Source: Phanerochaete sordida
Lineage: Eukaryota > Basidiomycota > Agaricomycetes > Polyporales > Phanerochaetaceae
DNA: 64,000 nucleotides
Assembly (NCBI GenBank): GCA_019973155.2
Contig: BPQB01000036.1
Coordinates: forward strand, 62,001-126,000
Direction of reading: 5' to 3'
Positions 1-14,370 of this stretch are shown piece by piece. The position numbers were made by a program, and so were the translations under genes. The notes under the pieces were generated by a model, which saw only the letters and a list, made by a program, of their open reading frames with translations, ran no database searches and had not been told where the DNA came from. The stretch's first letter is position 1. Every line of letters begins with the position of its first letter.

Positions 1-155
1 ATTGGAACGCAGAGCAGGTGTTGAGCCGGATTTTCATCGTTCTTCCAACGTCTACTTGCAAAGCTGACAGCAGTGGTATTTTTACAGATTACAACTCGAG
101 GTATCGATCCAAGCTAATGTACATTGCGTTTTCTATTCCTAGCCACAGTAAGGAT

Positions 156-1653
156 CTATTCGGCAAGTGGTTCGATGACCACACCCTTGCTGAAGACCTT
201 GTGGGGATCGTACTTGGCCTTCAGCTTGCGCAACCGCGGCAGGTTGGCACCAAAGACGTCCTCGGGCCTCTCGTCGCCCTGGCACATGTTGATGAACCAG
301 CCTAGGTCTGTGCCCGACAGCTCCGTGTTCTTCTGGCGGACGAACTCAGCGAGGTCCTTCGTCCACGCACTCGCGGCCGCGACGCCCTCGTCGGTCGTCG
401 AGCGCCCCTGAATCGCCATCCAGTAGTGCGGCACACGCAGCGGCAGCGCGGTGTCCGCCGCGCCGACCGCGGTGAGCTTGCCGGGGTGCGTCACGTCGAA
501 CATCACCGCGGACCCGCGCACGTCCTCGCTCGTCTCCGTGAACGCGACCCACTTCTGCCAGACCGCGAGCACGAGCGCCGGGGTGAAGTCGCTCGTGATC
601 GTCCCGCGGATGATGAGCCGCCGCGGCGCGCTCTTGAGCGACGCGTCCGCGCCGTGCGACGCCGTGTTCAGGTCCGGCACCGACGCGACCTTCTCGAACA
701 CGGGCTTGAGCGCGCCCGTGCGGAACGGCGCGAGCACCTTCGCGGAGCGCTCGCCGTCCGTGTCGTGCAGGACCATCGGCAGCAGCGTCACCGAGGGCTG
801 GGGCGGGCGAGCGTCAGCGGCGCCACGATGAGGGCGGCGCGTGGCGTACCTTGAAGTGCGGCGCAGGGCGCGAAAAGCTGATCGTCAGCTTCTCTGCGGG
901 GCTCATGGAGTCCTTCCACGTCTTGATCGCGTGCACGACTTTCTCGATTTCGGTACCAGGGAACGCGAGCACGCCTGCGCCGAAGGGGCCCGCGTAGGGG
1001 TGGACCTTGAACACGAGCTCGACGACAACGCCGAATTGACCTCCCCCTCCTACACGATCGCTCAGCCTTGCCCTAAAGACGGGTCTCCGCTACTGACACT
1101 CACCGCGAATAGCCCAAAACAGGTCCGGCTCCTCGTCCTTGCTCGTCTTCACGATACGCCCGTCCGCGAGGACGACCGTCGCCTCGAGCAGGTTATCAAT
1201 CGCAAGCCCGTGCTCGCCCATGAGCGGCCCGTACCCGCCGCCGGTCGAGAACCCGCCGACGCCGATGAACCAGAGCGGCGAGCCCGCGACGTCGACGCGC
1301 TCGCGCGCCGTGACCTCGTACACGTCGCCCCAGCGCGCGCCGCCCTGCACGCTGATGCTCTTCCGGTCGTCCGCGAGCGCGACACGGTTCAGCGGCGCGA
1401 GGTCGAGCACGAGCCCGCCGGCCGAGCTCGCCCACGTCGCGCTGTGCGTGCCGCCGCACTTGACCGCGACCTCGAGCGGCGGGGCCTGCGCGCGCGCGAA
1501 CGCGAGCGCGGCCGCGACGTCCGCGTAGCTGGCGGGCTGCACGACGAGCCCCGCGGGGAGCTGCGAGAGCGCGGAGTTGCGCTCGAGCGCGGCGGCGTAG
1601 GCGTCGCCCGACGCGGGCGTGAGCACGGTGCCCTCGATCTTGAGGCTCGCCAT
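156..1653 (-). CDS. FAD-linked oxidoreductase, berberine-bridge-enzyme-like
   Basis: Three exons (1653-1104, 1049-850, 797-156) join in phase through introns of 54 and 52 nt with GTGAGT and GTACGC donors, giving 463 residues. The N-terminal half is a PCMH-type FAD-binding fold: KCGGTHS around residues 65-71, where H70 is the expected covalent FAD attachment site, then the glycine-rich GVGGFSTGGGYGP (131-143), and DLFWAIRGGGGQFG across the first splice junction. The C-terminus has the BBE signature NLPRLRKLKAKYDPHKVFS. The second flavin-linking cysteine of bicovalent BBE enzymes is missing from the YGPLMGEHG segment, so attachment by one histidine is inferred. There is no signal peptide, unlike many secreted family members, so a cytosolic oxidase is likely. 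Substrate unknown. The start is the first ATG below a TATA box. Confidence 0.88.
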
Positions 1654-1705
1654 CGTGTGTCTGTGGAGTGTGGGGTGTTGCAGCGAGGCCGCAGGGACGC
1701 GCGCC

Positions 1706-1713
1706 GTTATATG
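1706..1713 (-). promoter_or_regulatory. TATA-like box of the FAD oxidoreductase
   Basis: CATATAAC on the minus strand lies about 53 bases upstream of the ATG at 1653, in otherwise GC-rich sequence. The distance suits a short 5' UTR. Confidence 0.45.
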
Positions 1714-2634
1714 TGCCCCGCGCGGGCGTAGGGAGGCTGGAGCACGTACGACGCCCGCTCTGTCTCAGCGCAGCCCGGGCGGCCCTGCGGCCGCGCCTGG
1801 ATCGTCGCCCTGCTGCGATGCCTCCGATCGTGGGCCCGCGATGCGCTGCGGGGGTGCCCCCCGGCAATGCCACGGCCAGCAGCGGCGAGCCTGGCGAGTG
1901 CGAAACCGGACGCGGGCTACCGTGTCTGGCTGAAACGGATGCAGATCAGCTGCCGTCGAGACAGTACTGTCGGGCATCAGGCGCCTGGCCTCGGTGACTG
2001 TGTCAGCGAGCGCAAGCTTGCGTCTGCAAGAGCCAAGGAGACTGGATTCTGGCATCTGCTGGCGTGGTGTAGCAAATGGGGTCGATTATGAAATGCCGTC
2101 CTGCAAGGGTCGCTCACTGCTGCTGTCATCTTCTAGCCTCTTGATCCAGACTGTCAATAGTGTATATGGAGTGGGTAAAGCATGACCGCCACAGGGTAAA
2201 ACGCAAGGATCCAGAGGGCTCGAGACGTTACCTTCGAATACGCAATACTCAGGGCTGATTGCAGCCCAGCCGTGCTCCCACCGCGTCCCCGGGCGAGCGG
2301 CGATGCGACCACGGAAATCTACTTTCGAGCGACAGATGTTTGAGTAGTCGCTATGTTTCTCATGACATCAATTTCAGCCTCTTGGGTTGTTCCAACATAT
2401 GATGGCGAGCTCGAGCGTGGCGGTGGCGGTGAACCTCACGCGAGAGGGCGCCTACGTCACGCCACCTCTGCGCCGTTGGCGTACACAGACGAGAAAGCAG
2501 CATCTGAGCAACGAAACGATGCTATTCGTCTAGTAGAACATTCCAAACATCCAAGACAGTGTGGATAGTACACAGATACAAAAGCGGTACACAAGACACA
2601 GCGTCCACTTCACATAAATACACTCCACCTAGCC
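1714..2634. other. Intergenic region
   Basis: Separates the 5' end of the flavoenzyme from the 3' end of the RING gene. The open frames here are short and lack splice support. I see no gene or repeat in it. Confidence 0.5.
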
Positions 2635-5600
2635 TCACGACCACTCGGGGTTCTCCCCAGACAGGGGCCAGTACCTGCGCACATACCGGCGGACCGCCGG
2701 CCGCCGCTCGCCCGCGGAGCCGTTCCCCTCCGCGGCAGCACCCGCGTTCGCGGGCGCGTCGTCCCCAACAGCAGCAGCGCTGCCCGCGGTGGCGGTCGTG
2801 CTGGCCGTGCGGCTCCCAGACGCACCAGGGGCCGCCGCGTGTGGCGCGACATCGCTCCACGCGGCCCAGCCCTCGTCCCAGCTGTTGAGCTCGCGCCACG
2901 CCGGCGCACCCCACTCCTGCGCGGCGGCCTCGCCCGTGCTCGCCTCCCAGTCTTGCCACCCGTCGGCCGGCGCAGCGGCGGCGGGCACGCGGGGCGGTGT
3001 GGGCTCGCGCCGCGCGGGCACGCCCCACCCGCCTGCAGTGCCCCACCCGCCTGCGGTGCTGGCGACCGTGGTCCAGGAGTGCCACCCGCCGTCCTCCGGG
3101 CTCGCGCGCATGCCCCGCCCGGGCTGCTGCGCCCTGGCGGCGGGCGGCGCGGGGTGCGACGGCGCGGCGGCGGGCGTGCTCGTCGGCGTGGGCTCGCGGC
3201 GCGGCGGCGCGTGCGCGGGGGACTGCGGCGCGAAGTGCGCGCGCCACGGCGAGCGCCGGCGCCGCTCGACGAGCACCGTGTCGTCGTCGTCGCTGAGGTC
3301 GAAGCGCAGCGTGGGCGGGAGGCGGCGCGTGCTCGGGACGTCGTGCTCGCGCGCGCGCGTCGCGCTCGAGCTCGAGCTCGACGCCGACACGGGGTTCAGT
3401 GGGCGCACGCGCACGCCGTGCGGCGGGAACCCGCCTGTCGTGATGCGCATGCGCGGGCGGCCGAAGACGTCGCGTGTGCGCTCGGGGGGCGCGGCAGACG
3501 CAGCTTCTACTGGCGCGCGGCACGTCGGGCACGTGCGTGCTGTCTTGAGCCACTGCACGAGGCACGGCTTGTGGAACCAGTGTGTGCAGTTTGGCATGCG
3601 CAGGCAGTCGTCGGTTTGCGTCCACTGTGGATGTGTGTCAGCAATGCAACGCTAGCGTTGAAGAACGACTTACCTCATCGAAGCAAATCGGACAGTGCTC
3701 CTCCGACTCGCCAGGCCGCGCCCAGTCCCCAAACGTCCCGCTCGGCAGACCATCGATTATATTCTGCGGCGTGCCCCGCGTGCCAATCTCCTCGTAGCGG
3801 AGGCGATGGTAGATCGCGCGGACAGCGTCCTCCTTCAGCGACACCACCCATTAGCCATCCAACTCTTTCCCCGCGCAAAATAATACTCACATGGACATCA
3901 ACAGCATGCAGCGTCCGCTCGTGCATGCGCGCGAGCGCCTGGCCCGTGCTGATCGTGTTCGAGCGGCGCGCCGCCGCCTCGCGGATGGCCGCACGATCGC
4001 GCACGGCCGCGAACGCGCGCGAGCGCGGCGTCTCGGGCGCGTGCGCCGCGCGCGCGTCGTCGGCGGCCGCGCCGGGCATGCTGAGCGTGCGCGTGCGGTG
4101 CAGCTCGCGGCGGGCGCGCTCGAGGGCCTGGTCGCGCTCGCGCTCGCGGACGGCGGCGGCGCGCTCGCGCTCGCGCGGGACGGGGTGCCACGGCGGGAGG
4201 CGCGCGGTGCGCGCGCTCTGCGGCGTGCCGTCGTCCTCGAGCAGGCGGATCGTCTCTGCGATGTCCTGCAGCTCCTCGTCGAGGTCGAGCGCGCGGCGTT
4301 GTGCGCTGGCGGCGGTCGTCGACGGGGAGTAGTACGCCGCGCGGTCCCAGGGCGCGTCGCCCTCCGGCGGGAGCACGGATGGTGGCGAGGGCGGGCTGAA
4401 GAGTTCGTGGATGCCCGGCAGGCTCGAGGGTGCCTCTCCGAAGGTCGAGCGGCCCCGCGTGGACTCGGACGCGGACCTGCTGACGCCGGTAGCCTGCCTA
4501 CGCGCAGAGGCCTGGCGCTGCTGCCAGGCGCGGCGCATGGCGAGCATCTCCTGCCGGCGCGCGAGGTCGTCGGTGCGCGAGGACGTGCGCGATGCACTGT
4601 CGGGCGAGGACTCTTCGACGAGAGGGCGCGAGCTGGTAGAGCGCGTGGACGACGGCGGTGCGTCGACGGGAGACATGCCCGTGCGCCGCGTGATGACGTA
4701 GGAGTGGTCGGGAGGGACCAATGGCGAGGAGCGCGCGTCGCGCTGGCGAGCGAGCGCACTTGGCCCTGGGAGTGTCGCCGCCCTGGATAGTGCTGAGGGC
4801 GTCCCCGAGCGGTCGCGCCGCTCGGCTGCATGCTCGAACGGCGACCTGAATGTCGCGGGCGACTCGGCCGAGCTCTCGACGTGCGCGTGGAAGATGCTGT
4901 CACGGCCGGGCGGCGTCAACGGTTCGCCATCGGAATCGACGTCCATGGGATGATGCGGGTCGAGAGACCAGGGCGGCCAGAGGCCGGTGGACGCGGGCCG
5001 CGAGCGGATCGAATACGTCCCAGGCATGCGCGCGTCCTCTTCGGGCGCGGTGGAGGCGAAGGTGCTTGCACGCGGCTCAGCACGGCTTTCGGTTGCGGAT
5101 GATGGCGGAGGGGCTGTCCCGGAAATGTCAGAGGCTACACGAGAGAGAGGCGGAGAACGCACAAGCAAAGTCCCGTAGGATACCAGTGGCCTGGCTCCAG
5201 GGAAGCAGACTTGTGTCAACCGCAGGCGGAGCCCGCATCGACGAGGGGATGATGGTGTTGGAGTAGCTCTCGTCAAGAAGTGCGTGCTCGAGCTCCCTGC
5301 GTCGGCGGCGCTCGCGAGTCCATTCGTCTTCAGCTAGTTCACTGCGGGGCCATCTCTGGGCGGATGACGGGACGTTGGGTGCCGGGTCGCGTAAGGCGGG
5401 CAGCGGCTGTAGCGGGAGTGCTTGGTCGGCTAATGAGCCAGCGGGATACAACCGGACAGCCAGGTCGTTCAAGCTCTGGATGCGCTCGCTGATACCTGTG
5501 CTCATCGGTGAGATCATGCAACGGATACGTCGAGACTGCACGCACGCCGCCGCTCGCCTTCCAAGTCGAGTGCCCGCACCAGAGGCGCCTGGCTGGGCAC

Positions 5601-6274
5601 CACGCCCACGTCGCTCCACATAGCGTCCAGGTCGGAAAAGGCGCGCGACGCAACGCCAAAGCTGCTGCTCGCGGCGCTCGGCGGGCGGCCGACAGCGCGG
5701 TGGGAGCTCAGTCGCTCCGTGTGTTGCTGGCGGAGGGCGGTGTCCATGTCGTCAATGGTCCTGAGCATGCGGCGGGCGACGTCTGAGACGAGCACGCTGG
5801 AGGTGTCGGCTTCGACGAGGGCGCGCATCTGGTCCTGCAGCGTCTCGAGGCTGTCGATGATGCCGCGCACCTCGGGGTCTTGCAGCGTCCCGCGGACCAA
5901 GCTGGTTTCGGCGGCATCGACTGGCTCGGGCGGCGAACGTGCGACAGAGATGTCGGTGACAACAGGCGGGGCGAGCTCAGGCGCAGGCGCGATGATGGGG
6001 CTGAGCATCGAGGTGATGCTATGCGAAGCGGAGGGCGACCCCGCTGTGGTGGCGTGGACAGACGGAGTGTTCAGTGTCGAGGACGAGCTCGCTCTGTCGT
6101 CGCGCACAGGCGCAGCATCAGCTCTGAATCCAAGCGCGACAACCGGGGCACGCACTCTGCCCTAGGACCGCTTGGCTCTCCCAGTATCTGCTCGCCCCCC
6201 TCCGCGGCGTCGAGTCGCCGCCTCTTCTGCAGAGGCGAATCAGTGACGTCCTCTCTCATAATGTTCTCCGACAT
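2635..6274 (-). CDS. Large RING-H2 zinc-finger protein, putative E3 ubiquitin ligase
   Basis: Six exons (6274-6156, 6093-5546, 5495-5184, 5134-3891, 3832-3674, 3624-2635) are phase-consistent through introns of 49-62 nt and give about 1123 residues. The RING is split by the last intron: CPICFDE (about residues 788-794) ends exon 5, and exon 6 opens with WTQTDDCLRMPNCTHWFHKPC followed by CPTC. The spacing C-x2-C...C-x-H-x2-H-x2-C...C-x2-C is RING-H2. The long N-terminal part is Ser/Pro/Arg-rich and looks disordered; it holds a basic KRRR near residues 17-20 and an Arg/Glu-rich, probably helical stretch before the RING. The C-terminal 290 residues are low-complexity, rich in Ala, Pro and Trp. 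An E3 role is inferred from the RING alone; substrates are unknown. The start ATG is the least certain point. Confidence 0.82.
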
Positions 6275-8015
6275 GGCTGAACAGGAGCCGCACGGCAGCG
6301 GCGGTCAGGAAGGTGGTGGCCGAGAACAAAGAGGGACACGCCTTGCCACCGTGGGATGCGGAAGCGCACTGTGACATCGTCACGACGACGAGCGTGACCG
6401 ATGGTCTCGCCCTTTGGCGCACGACGGCCATGCCTCTGCCAGGCAAATGCATCAGCGATGCATGTATGCGTACTTACTTGTTCATAGCCATTGTCTGGGC
6501 ACTAGCCAAGGTGTAAGGCGAGCGATGCAGTACATCGTAGGGCAGCGGGCTTCGGGTGACGAGCGACGGGCGACCCCCAAGCCGTGTGGCGTCTCGACAT
6601 TGACTCATCGGCAGACAGCATCTGGCACAGGAGAGCGTTTTTTCGACAGGCGATGAGAGGTTTTGCTGTGCAGTCTTGCCGGAAGTCTCCTAGTTGCGAA
6701 GAAACAGCGAGCATTGAGAAACTCATAGATCACTGTTGGTCGTGACGACTCGGACATCTGACTGTCGTAGCAGACTGTCCGCGAGGGTCATCCCGTCCAG
6801 AGGGGCCGCGGGGAGACATAGCGCGGAAGGTCCAGCAAGATGGACGCGGAGAGCAGTTGGGGGGGGGGAAGTGGGGGGAAGAGGGATGTGGGCCCGTCGT
6901 CGAGGACTCTCAAGTCTTATATATGCGTTTTTGACAGCCAACTCCTATCTAAAATCACATACGTCACCGCTGTCATTTGGCAGGCGGCCATTCAAGGAAA
7001 TACGAGAGCATTAGACTGGGTGAGCACTGAGCAGATCCCGCGGCGGGTGTCGGGCTGGCGGGCGGAGCTTCGTGGCGTTTTGATCGCAAAGTCATGGTCG
7101 GCCCGCCCGATTACATAATGCCACTCGGGCTCTTGCTCAGAAGGAAAATAAGCTAAGCTATAGTGGCCCCAGTAAGTAACACCAGATGCTTCACTTGAAG
7201 CAGCTTAGGTCAGCCTGGCGTTACTTTTTCGGAAATTCAGCTGATCAAAGTCAAACTTCCAGATAATTGCACTTGCAACCTGCTAACTATTCGCATAAGT
7301 ATCAGCATCTTACACACGGAGAGCTGCTTCAACGCAAGATCTTGCGACACACACGCTCTGCTCTCCATGCGCGTGTGACATCTCGCGCGCTCAGCTCCTA
7401 TATGCCAGGACCCGGTGCACCCTGTACCGTGCAAGCGGTCGCCGCCACTCGGAGTCGAGGAGAGAAATCCATCTCATCATTCATCCGGTCCTTGCGCACC
7501 ACAGTATGGTGACGCACAATTCACAAAGACCTTTTGCGCAATTCTCAGTCGGTGTCGCCTCTCCCCCGAGACACACCAGAGGTGTCAATGCAAGGATCGC
7601 GTGCGGGCAGCATCTGAGTCGGTGATAATAAATGCCAGCTAACATCATGGAATATTATCTGACGCTGAGAGCTATGAGCCTCTGCTCGATAGGACTTGGC
7701 CACAAGGAATTGCTCCCTCGCCACCTCCGTCGCGATGTTGGTCCGTCTGCGGACATACAGCGCACTCGGAGTGCCTGAGTGCATGTGGAACTCAGCAGCT
7801 GCAGCATACCGGCGGCGGAGGACGCCAGCGTGACGCCACAATGCGCCGAGCATGGCCGGCACGTCGCACCGACGCGCCGCCCGCACTCCCTGTCGCACTG
7901 TGTGCTTTCCCGAACGGGACGGCCTCTGGTCATGTCGCTGCCGAAGTGGAGCAGGCTTCGAAATGAGTATGCCCAAATAGGAACGGCGGTAGGGTGCGTG
8001 CCAGACATATATAAG
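6275..8015. other. Intergenic region between RING gene and ARG5,6 copy 1
   Basis: No convincing gene. It holds a minus-strand TATATAAG at 6916-6923, about 640 bases above the RING start codon, which could serve that gene through a long 5' UTR. It also has a G-run near 6857-6880 and a plus-strand TATA box at its right end. Confidence 0.45.
8008..8015 (+). promoter_or_regulatory. TATA box upstream of ARG5,6 copy 1
   Basis: TATATAAG sits immediately left of the point where the duplication shared with 25.3 kb begins (about 8016). A pyrimidine-rich stretch 30 bases downstream would suit an initiator. The matching position upstream of copy 2 has no TATA box. Confidence 0.55.
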
Positions 8016-8359
8016 AGCGGGCACCTGGAAGACGTGCCGAACGCTTCTTTTCCCCAACTTTCATCTCGCAGCCCTTCCGACACGCCTTTCCGCCCTCAGT
8101 CGCGCGTAGACTGTGAGTGTATGCGCGTGTCAAGTGCCAGTACCCACAGTAGCTTGAGCTCGAGGCTCATTCCGCGAGAAGATGCCTCATCTCAGGAGGT
8201 TCCGGTGGTTCGATGAGAGGATTCGCAACCTCGTGCTAGCTCATGAGTTGTGCGCGGATCCCGCAGGGATGGGTACACGTCGAGGAAGTGTGCGATGTTA
8301 TTGCGAGAGGCAAGCTTCCGCCTATTTCTCCGCACGCGCGCTAAACCTGCGTGGCGCTT

Positions 8360-8366
8360 TGACTCA
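8360..8366 (+). promoter_or_regulatory. TGACTCA, Gcn4/CPC1-type site, copy 1
   Basis: A perfect TGACTCA heptamer lies about 165 bases above the copy 1 ATG and is conserved at the same relative position in copy 2. This is the known binding sequence of the Gcn4/CPC-1 activator of amino-acid biosynthesis genes. It may fall inside a 5' UTR intron, since a conserved GTGAGT occurs near 8111. Confidence 0.6.
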
Positions 8367-8529
8367 CCTATCGGGCGTCTAGGCAATCTGCTTTCTCCTG
8401 GCTCCTTCCCCCAGTTTCTCCTCCTCGCAACCTCTCGCAGAATCCGCGCTGCACAGAGGTTCGTCTGCGCTGCTCTTATAGCCTGCGACTCTGCTCAAAC
8501 CACTCCGCAGCTCGCTAGGTCGCAGAACA

Positions 8530-10500
<1,971 letters not shown>

Positions 10501-10567
10501 AGTGGTCTGTCGACGCAGTCGACCGCGGCGCGGCGGAGCGCAAGGGCGATGGCAGTGTCATCGTCAA
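10501..10567 (+). pseudogene. Remnant of ARG5,6 reductase domain after the insertion
   Basis: After the inserted segment the copy 2 sequence resumes (CGACCGCGGCGCGGCGGAGC) and stays recognisable for about 45 bases, then stops matching. The rest of the reductase domain, with its SNPGCYAT motif, is absent here. Confidence 0.75.
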
Positions 10568-10959
10568 TCGCAGCGCGAAGAGCGTCAGCGATGACGGCTA
10601 CGCGCTGCGGTGGACGATGCACGCCTCGAATGCGGACCCAAGCGCGTCGCGCGAGCGGCGCGACGCCGGCGTCGGACGGTGTCGAACGTGGTAAGTATCG
10701 TCACGCTCGCGTAGCTCAGCGCAAAAGGAATTAAAGAGGCGTCGTTAGCAGACGGGCGTAAGGCCCCTGCTTCCCGGTGCGCGACACGATCAGCCAAGCC
10801 GAATAAGCTCATCTGTCACGGCCATCGCAGACCGTCGGCTGAGACGTGATTAGCAGCGTCCGCGTCGCCCACTAGGGGCCGAGTAAGCACGACGCGGCGC
10901 CAGTGTCTGCCCGCCGACATGTCAGCGCAGGCCGTACCTCAGCAGCACACAACATACCG

Positions 10960-11470
10960 CTCTCGCCGCAAGCTCCGCCAGCGGCACCGCGCTGGCGACG
11001 TCGTCAGCACCCAGGGAATATCCCCCGCCCCCAGCGTGGCCTCCGGCGGCCAAAGGTCCACAAATACGGCCACCTAAAAGGCGCAAACCGGCCTTGGATT
11101 CGAGCAAGGCCTCGTCGTAGGAGACGCCCACTCCGAGCGCAGGAAGAGGGCGTCGGAAGGGTGCCGCGCGAGCATGCGCGTACCAGCAATACCGCCGCCG
11201 CTCGTGGACACCGAAGGCGACACTCGACGACACTCCACGGCCAGCCCGTCGATCATGTCGGTCAGAAGAACCGTGTGAGCAAGAGAAGGCTGCTACGCAG
11301 GGCGGTGGGAACGTACCAAGAGAAGCGCAGCAGCGTGACGAGCGCGTGCGGTCGCCCGTACTGCGGGCTGCGCCGTCGGGGCAGCCGACAACGCAGATGA
11401 GTGACTCGATGTCACACCCGACGTAGACGTGCTAACTCAGTGTCATTAGATGATGACGCCGCAGCACGAA
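10960..11470. repeat. Diverged duplicated block, copy 1 (partner about 13555-14370)
   Basis: Several stretches recur in the same order about 2.6-2.9 kb apart: a segment around CTGGCCTCCGGCGGCC (about 11038 and 13613), ACGGCCAGCCCGTCGA (about 11240 and 13830), and TGAGTGACTCGATGTCACAC (about 11398), which recurs with one change near 14310. Roughly three quarters of positions match by eye. Confidence 0.6.
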
Positions 11471-11904
11471 GATTAAAAAGGGCGCAGCAAAGTAGTTGAC
11501 GGGTGGGCCGAACAGCGGCGAGTGGTCAACGGCGTCGAGCGCGCTGCGGATGGCAATCCTCTCAGAGAGCCCTGTACATACACCAAACAATATATTTCAT
11601 TGAGCTTCCGTGCTGGACGAGTAAGAGGTGAACTTACCTCGACAAAGCCAAAGCCGCGCCGCCAGCCGTGCCTGCAGCGGCGCACGGCGTGTCCCGCACT
11701 GACGTACCGTTGAAGTAAAGACAACGCGTACGAAGCTACGGGTGATAGCAATGTTAATAGAGAGGCAAGACAGTGTTCGAAATGGGTGCTTACATGGGTA
11801 AGTACATTTCGAGAGGTTTGAGGGAGTTCAACAGCCGCGTCTGCTTCGTACCAATGGTCACGACTCATGAGTTAGCGAGGCTGTATACTATACAGTGGGA
11901 TGCT

Positions 11905-12220
11905 TACCTCGTGCATGGTGTTCTATTGAAACCCTGCGGTCGGTGTCTATAGTATATAGTTATGTAAGTAGTGTACGAAGGCTGCCGTTGATGAACGAAC
12001 TTACCGCGGCTAGTACGAGACGTCTTGAAATAGGATGGCCTGCGAGATGGCATGATAGTAAGTGTAATGAACAAGGAATGACGAGACTGGCTTACAAAGT
12101 TTTGTACGGTTCGAGAGGTTTGAGGGAGTCAGATCTAGAGGTTAATGTTACCTGATAGTAGCATAGCACGGCCTACTGATAGACCTCGTGCACATCTACC
12201 CTACGTCTCATGTGCTCTGC
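11905..12220 (-). repeat. Micro-exon module A
   Basis: Contains a 35-nt exon (12039-12005) between CTCGCAG and GTAAGTTC, then a second exon type encoding SLKPLEPYKTL in one frame and followed by GTAAG, then the block ACCCTACGTCTCAT. The same order appears in modules B to D. Its exon is one base shorter than the 36 nt of the others, so this copy may be out of frame. Confidence 0.55.
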
Positions 12221-13554
12221 GGTGCTTGCGCGCCGCCGCGCCCTTCGCGCTCGCCGTTCGACGCGTCGGACGCGTTTAATCTGCCACCGCCATCACTTCA
12301 CGCGTCGTTGCGCAGCCCCAATTGTGTGCTGTGCACAGGTAGTCAGTACTCGGATTAATGAATGAGTTTGCGCGAGAGAGGACGCGGCTGGGCGGCATTT
12401 GCCGAGGCCCTAAACGCCCGCGACGTTCACGCGCGCTTTGCGCTCCCAGCTTCGACACTCACCTCGTCGACGTCGAGCCCAACGCTCCCGACGGCCATGC
12501 GCAACGACGGCCGCCGTCCCGCCTACTACTACCCCTTAGACGGTCATCAACGACCTTAACCTGCCTCCTCCAACTTTCCCGACGCGAAACGGCGCCGTGC
12601 ACGACGCTCCCGACCTTGTCGGGGGCTGCTCGCGGCGCAGAGGAGAGAAGTGCGCGCGGAGGCCCACCAGCCGCGACCCAGGTGCGTCGCACACGTCTCT
12701 GACGGCGTCCAGCGCGCTGACTACGGCGTCGGCGCGGTCACAGACGGCGTCGACGACCCCTCGCGCGCAAACCGAACCGCGCCTCCCGGCTTCAAGATTT
12801 CCTCCATCTCGCCGTCTCTGCCTCACTCTAGCCCCCTACCAGAGCGCACATCGAGCTGTACGGTGTGCTAGACACGGCTCCCAACATCGCCTGCACGTCA
12901 CATGGCGCGAACACCCACTGCTCCCCGGTCTCGAAGCAGCACCGGCGCGCGCCGTCTCCCTGCCGTCCTTCAACACGCGCGAGCCCGATTGGCTGCAGAC
13001 CGGAAATCTTTAGTCAGCGGGCGCGCTCGACGATCCAAGTCACCTACCTCAACCAGCCGGCGGCCTTGCGCGACAGCGGCCGGGAACGCACCGCGGAGCC
13101 AATGGAGGCAGAGCGCGCACGACGCGCCGCCGCCGCCATCTCGGCAGGAAACCTCGGGCAAGCCGTGTGATGTGCGTGGGCCCGAGTGCCAGCCAATCAA
13201 AGTGCCCTCGCGCGCGACACGAGATCCAACCGGGTGCGCCAGCCTCTGCCTGAAATCGACAGGAAAGCGCGCTCTCGAGCGTCGCACAGCGCACGCGCGG
13301 CGCGGGACGAGCCTGCCGCTGTCGGCGAGGTCTGCGCGGAAGCGAGGGCGCAAGACACGCCGCCCAACGCCCGACACGACCAAGACCCAGAAGCGGAAGA
13401 CTGACCAGCAATCAACGCGGCCCGCTGGCAGTCGAGAATGCAAGGAGCACGCCCGCGCTGCTCGATGGAACATCAACGAAACGAAAAGGAGGAAAAACCG
13501 ACCACGTACCACCTCCGTCGCCTGCCGTCAGACAAACCCCACACGCTCAGCGTT

Positions 13555-14370
13555 GGCAGCGGTACCACGCTGGCGACGACGCCAGCAGCGAACGAAACTC
13601 TCCCTTCCCCACGCTGGCCTCCGGCGGCCGGAGGTCGGGGAATCCGGCCGCGAAAAGGCTCCAAGCGGCCGCGAAATCGAGCGAAGCCCCGTCGAAGGAG
13701 ACGCCCGCGTCGAGTGCAGGACGAGAGCGACGAGAGGGCGCAGCGTGTCCATGCGCATACGAGCAGCGCGGTGCCGCTGCTCGGGTCGACCGAAGGCGAC
13801 GCTCGCGAGCGAGCGAAACTCGACGGCCAGCCCGTCGAGCACGACAGCTAGAAGAACCGCGTGAGTAAGAGACGGCCGCGACGCAGGGCTAAGGGGACGC
13901 ACCAAGGGAAGCGGAGCGAGCACGAACGCTCGCGCGGCAGCTGCCGGCCTGGGTGAGCGGACTCGACGTTGCACTCGGCGTGGAGATGCTGATGCGATGT
14001 GATTAGCGTGGTGACGAGACGGCACGAGGATTGAACGCAGCGCACCTGAATGGTCGAAGGGACGCGCGCTGCGCTTGGCAGCGCGGTGGCGCACAACCGC
14101 GCCGCTCGGTCGACCAAAGTCAACCGGTTCGCCGACGAACGAAGTCCGACGGCCTTGCTCTCCGAGGCCGACGACTAGACGAAGGGCGTGAGCAAGAGCG
14201 AGCTGTGACGCACGAGCAGCAAGGACGTACCGCGTGAGGCGCCGCAGCACAATGAGCACGGGGGCTCGCGCGCACCGCGGGATGCACCGTCCTGGCGACC
14301 GACGACCTGGGTGAGTGACTCGGTGTCACACCCAGCGTAGACGTGTTAACCCGGTGTCATCAGCGTGAGA
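13555..14370. repeat. Diverged duplicated block, copy 2 (partner 10960-11470)
   Basis: Second copy of the block described at 10960-11470. The 14.3-14.6 kb part, including a minus-strand donor at about 14575 and the conserved intron segment AAAGAAATATATTG, also matches 11.4-11.65 kb. The duplication therefore extends into the micro-exon region. Confidence 0.55.

Noticed and set aside
2522..3625. 367-codon minus frame overlapping the RING exon
   Set aside because: Arg/Ala-rich shadow frame of the RING gene's last exon, which carries the zinc-binding residues in another frame.
2839..4332. 497-codon plus frame opposite the RING gene
   Set aside because: Arg/Ala/Gly-rich antisense frame with no domain; the opposite strand has a phase-consistent six-exon gene.
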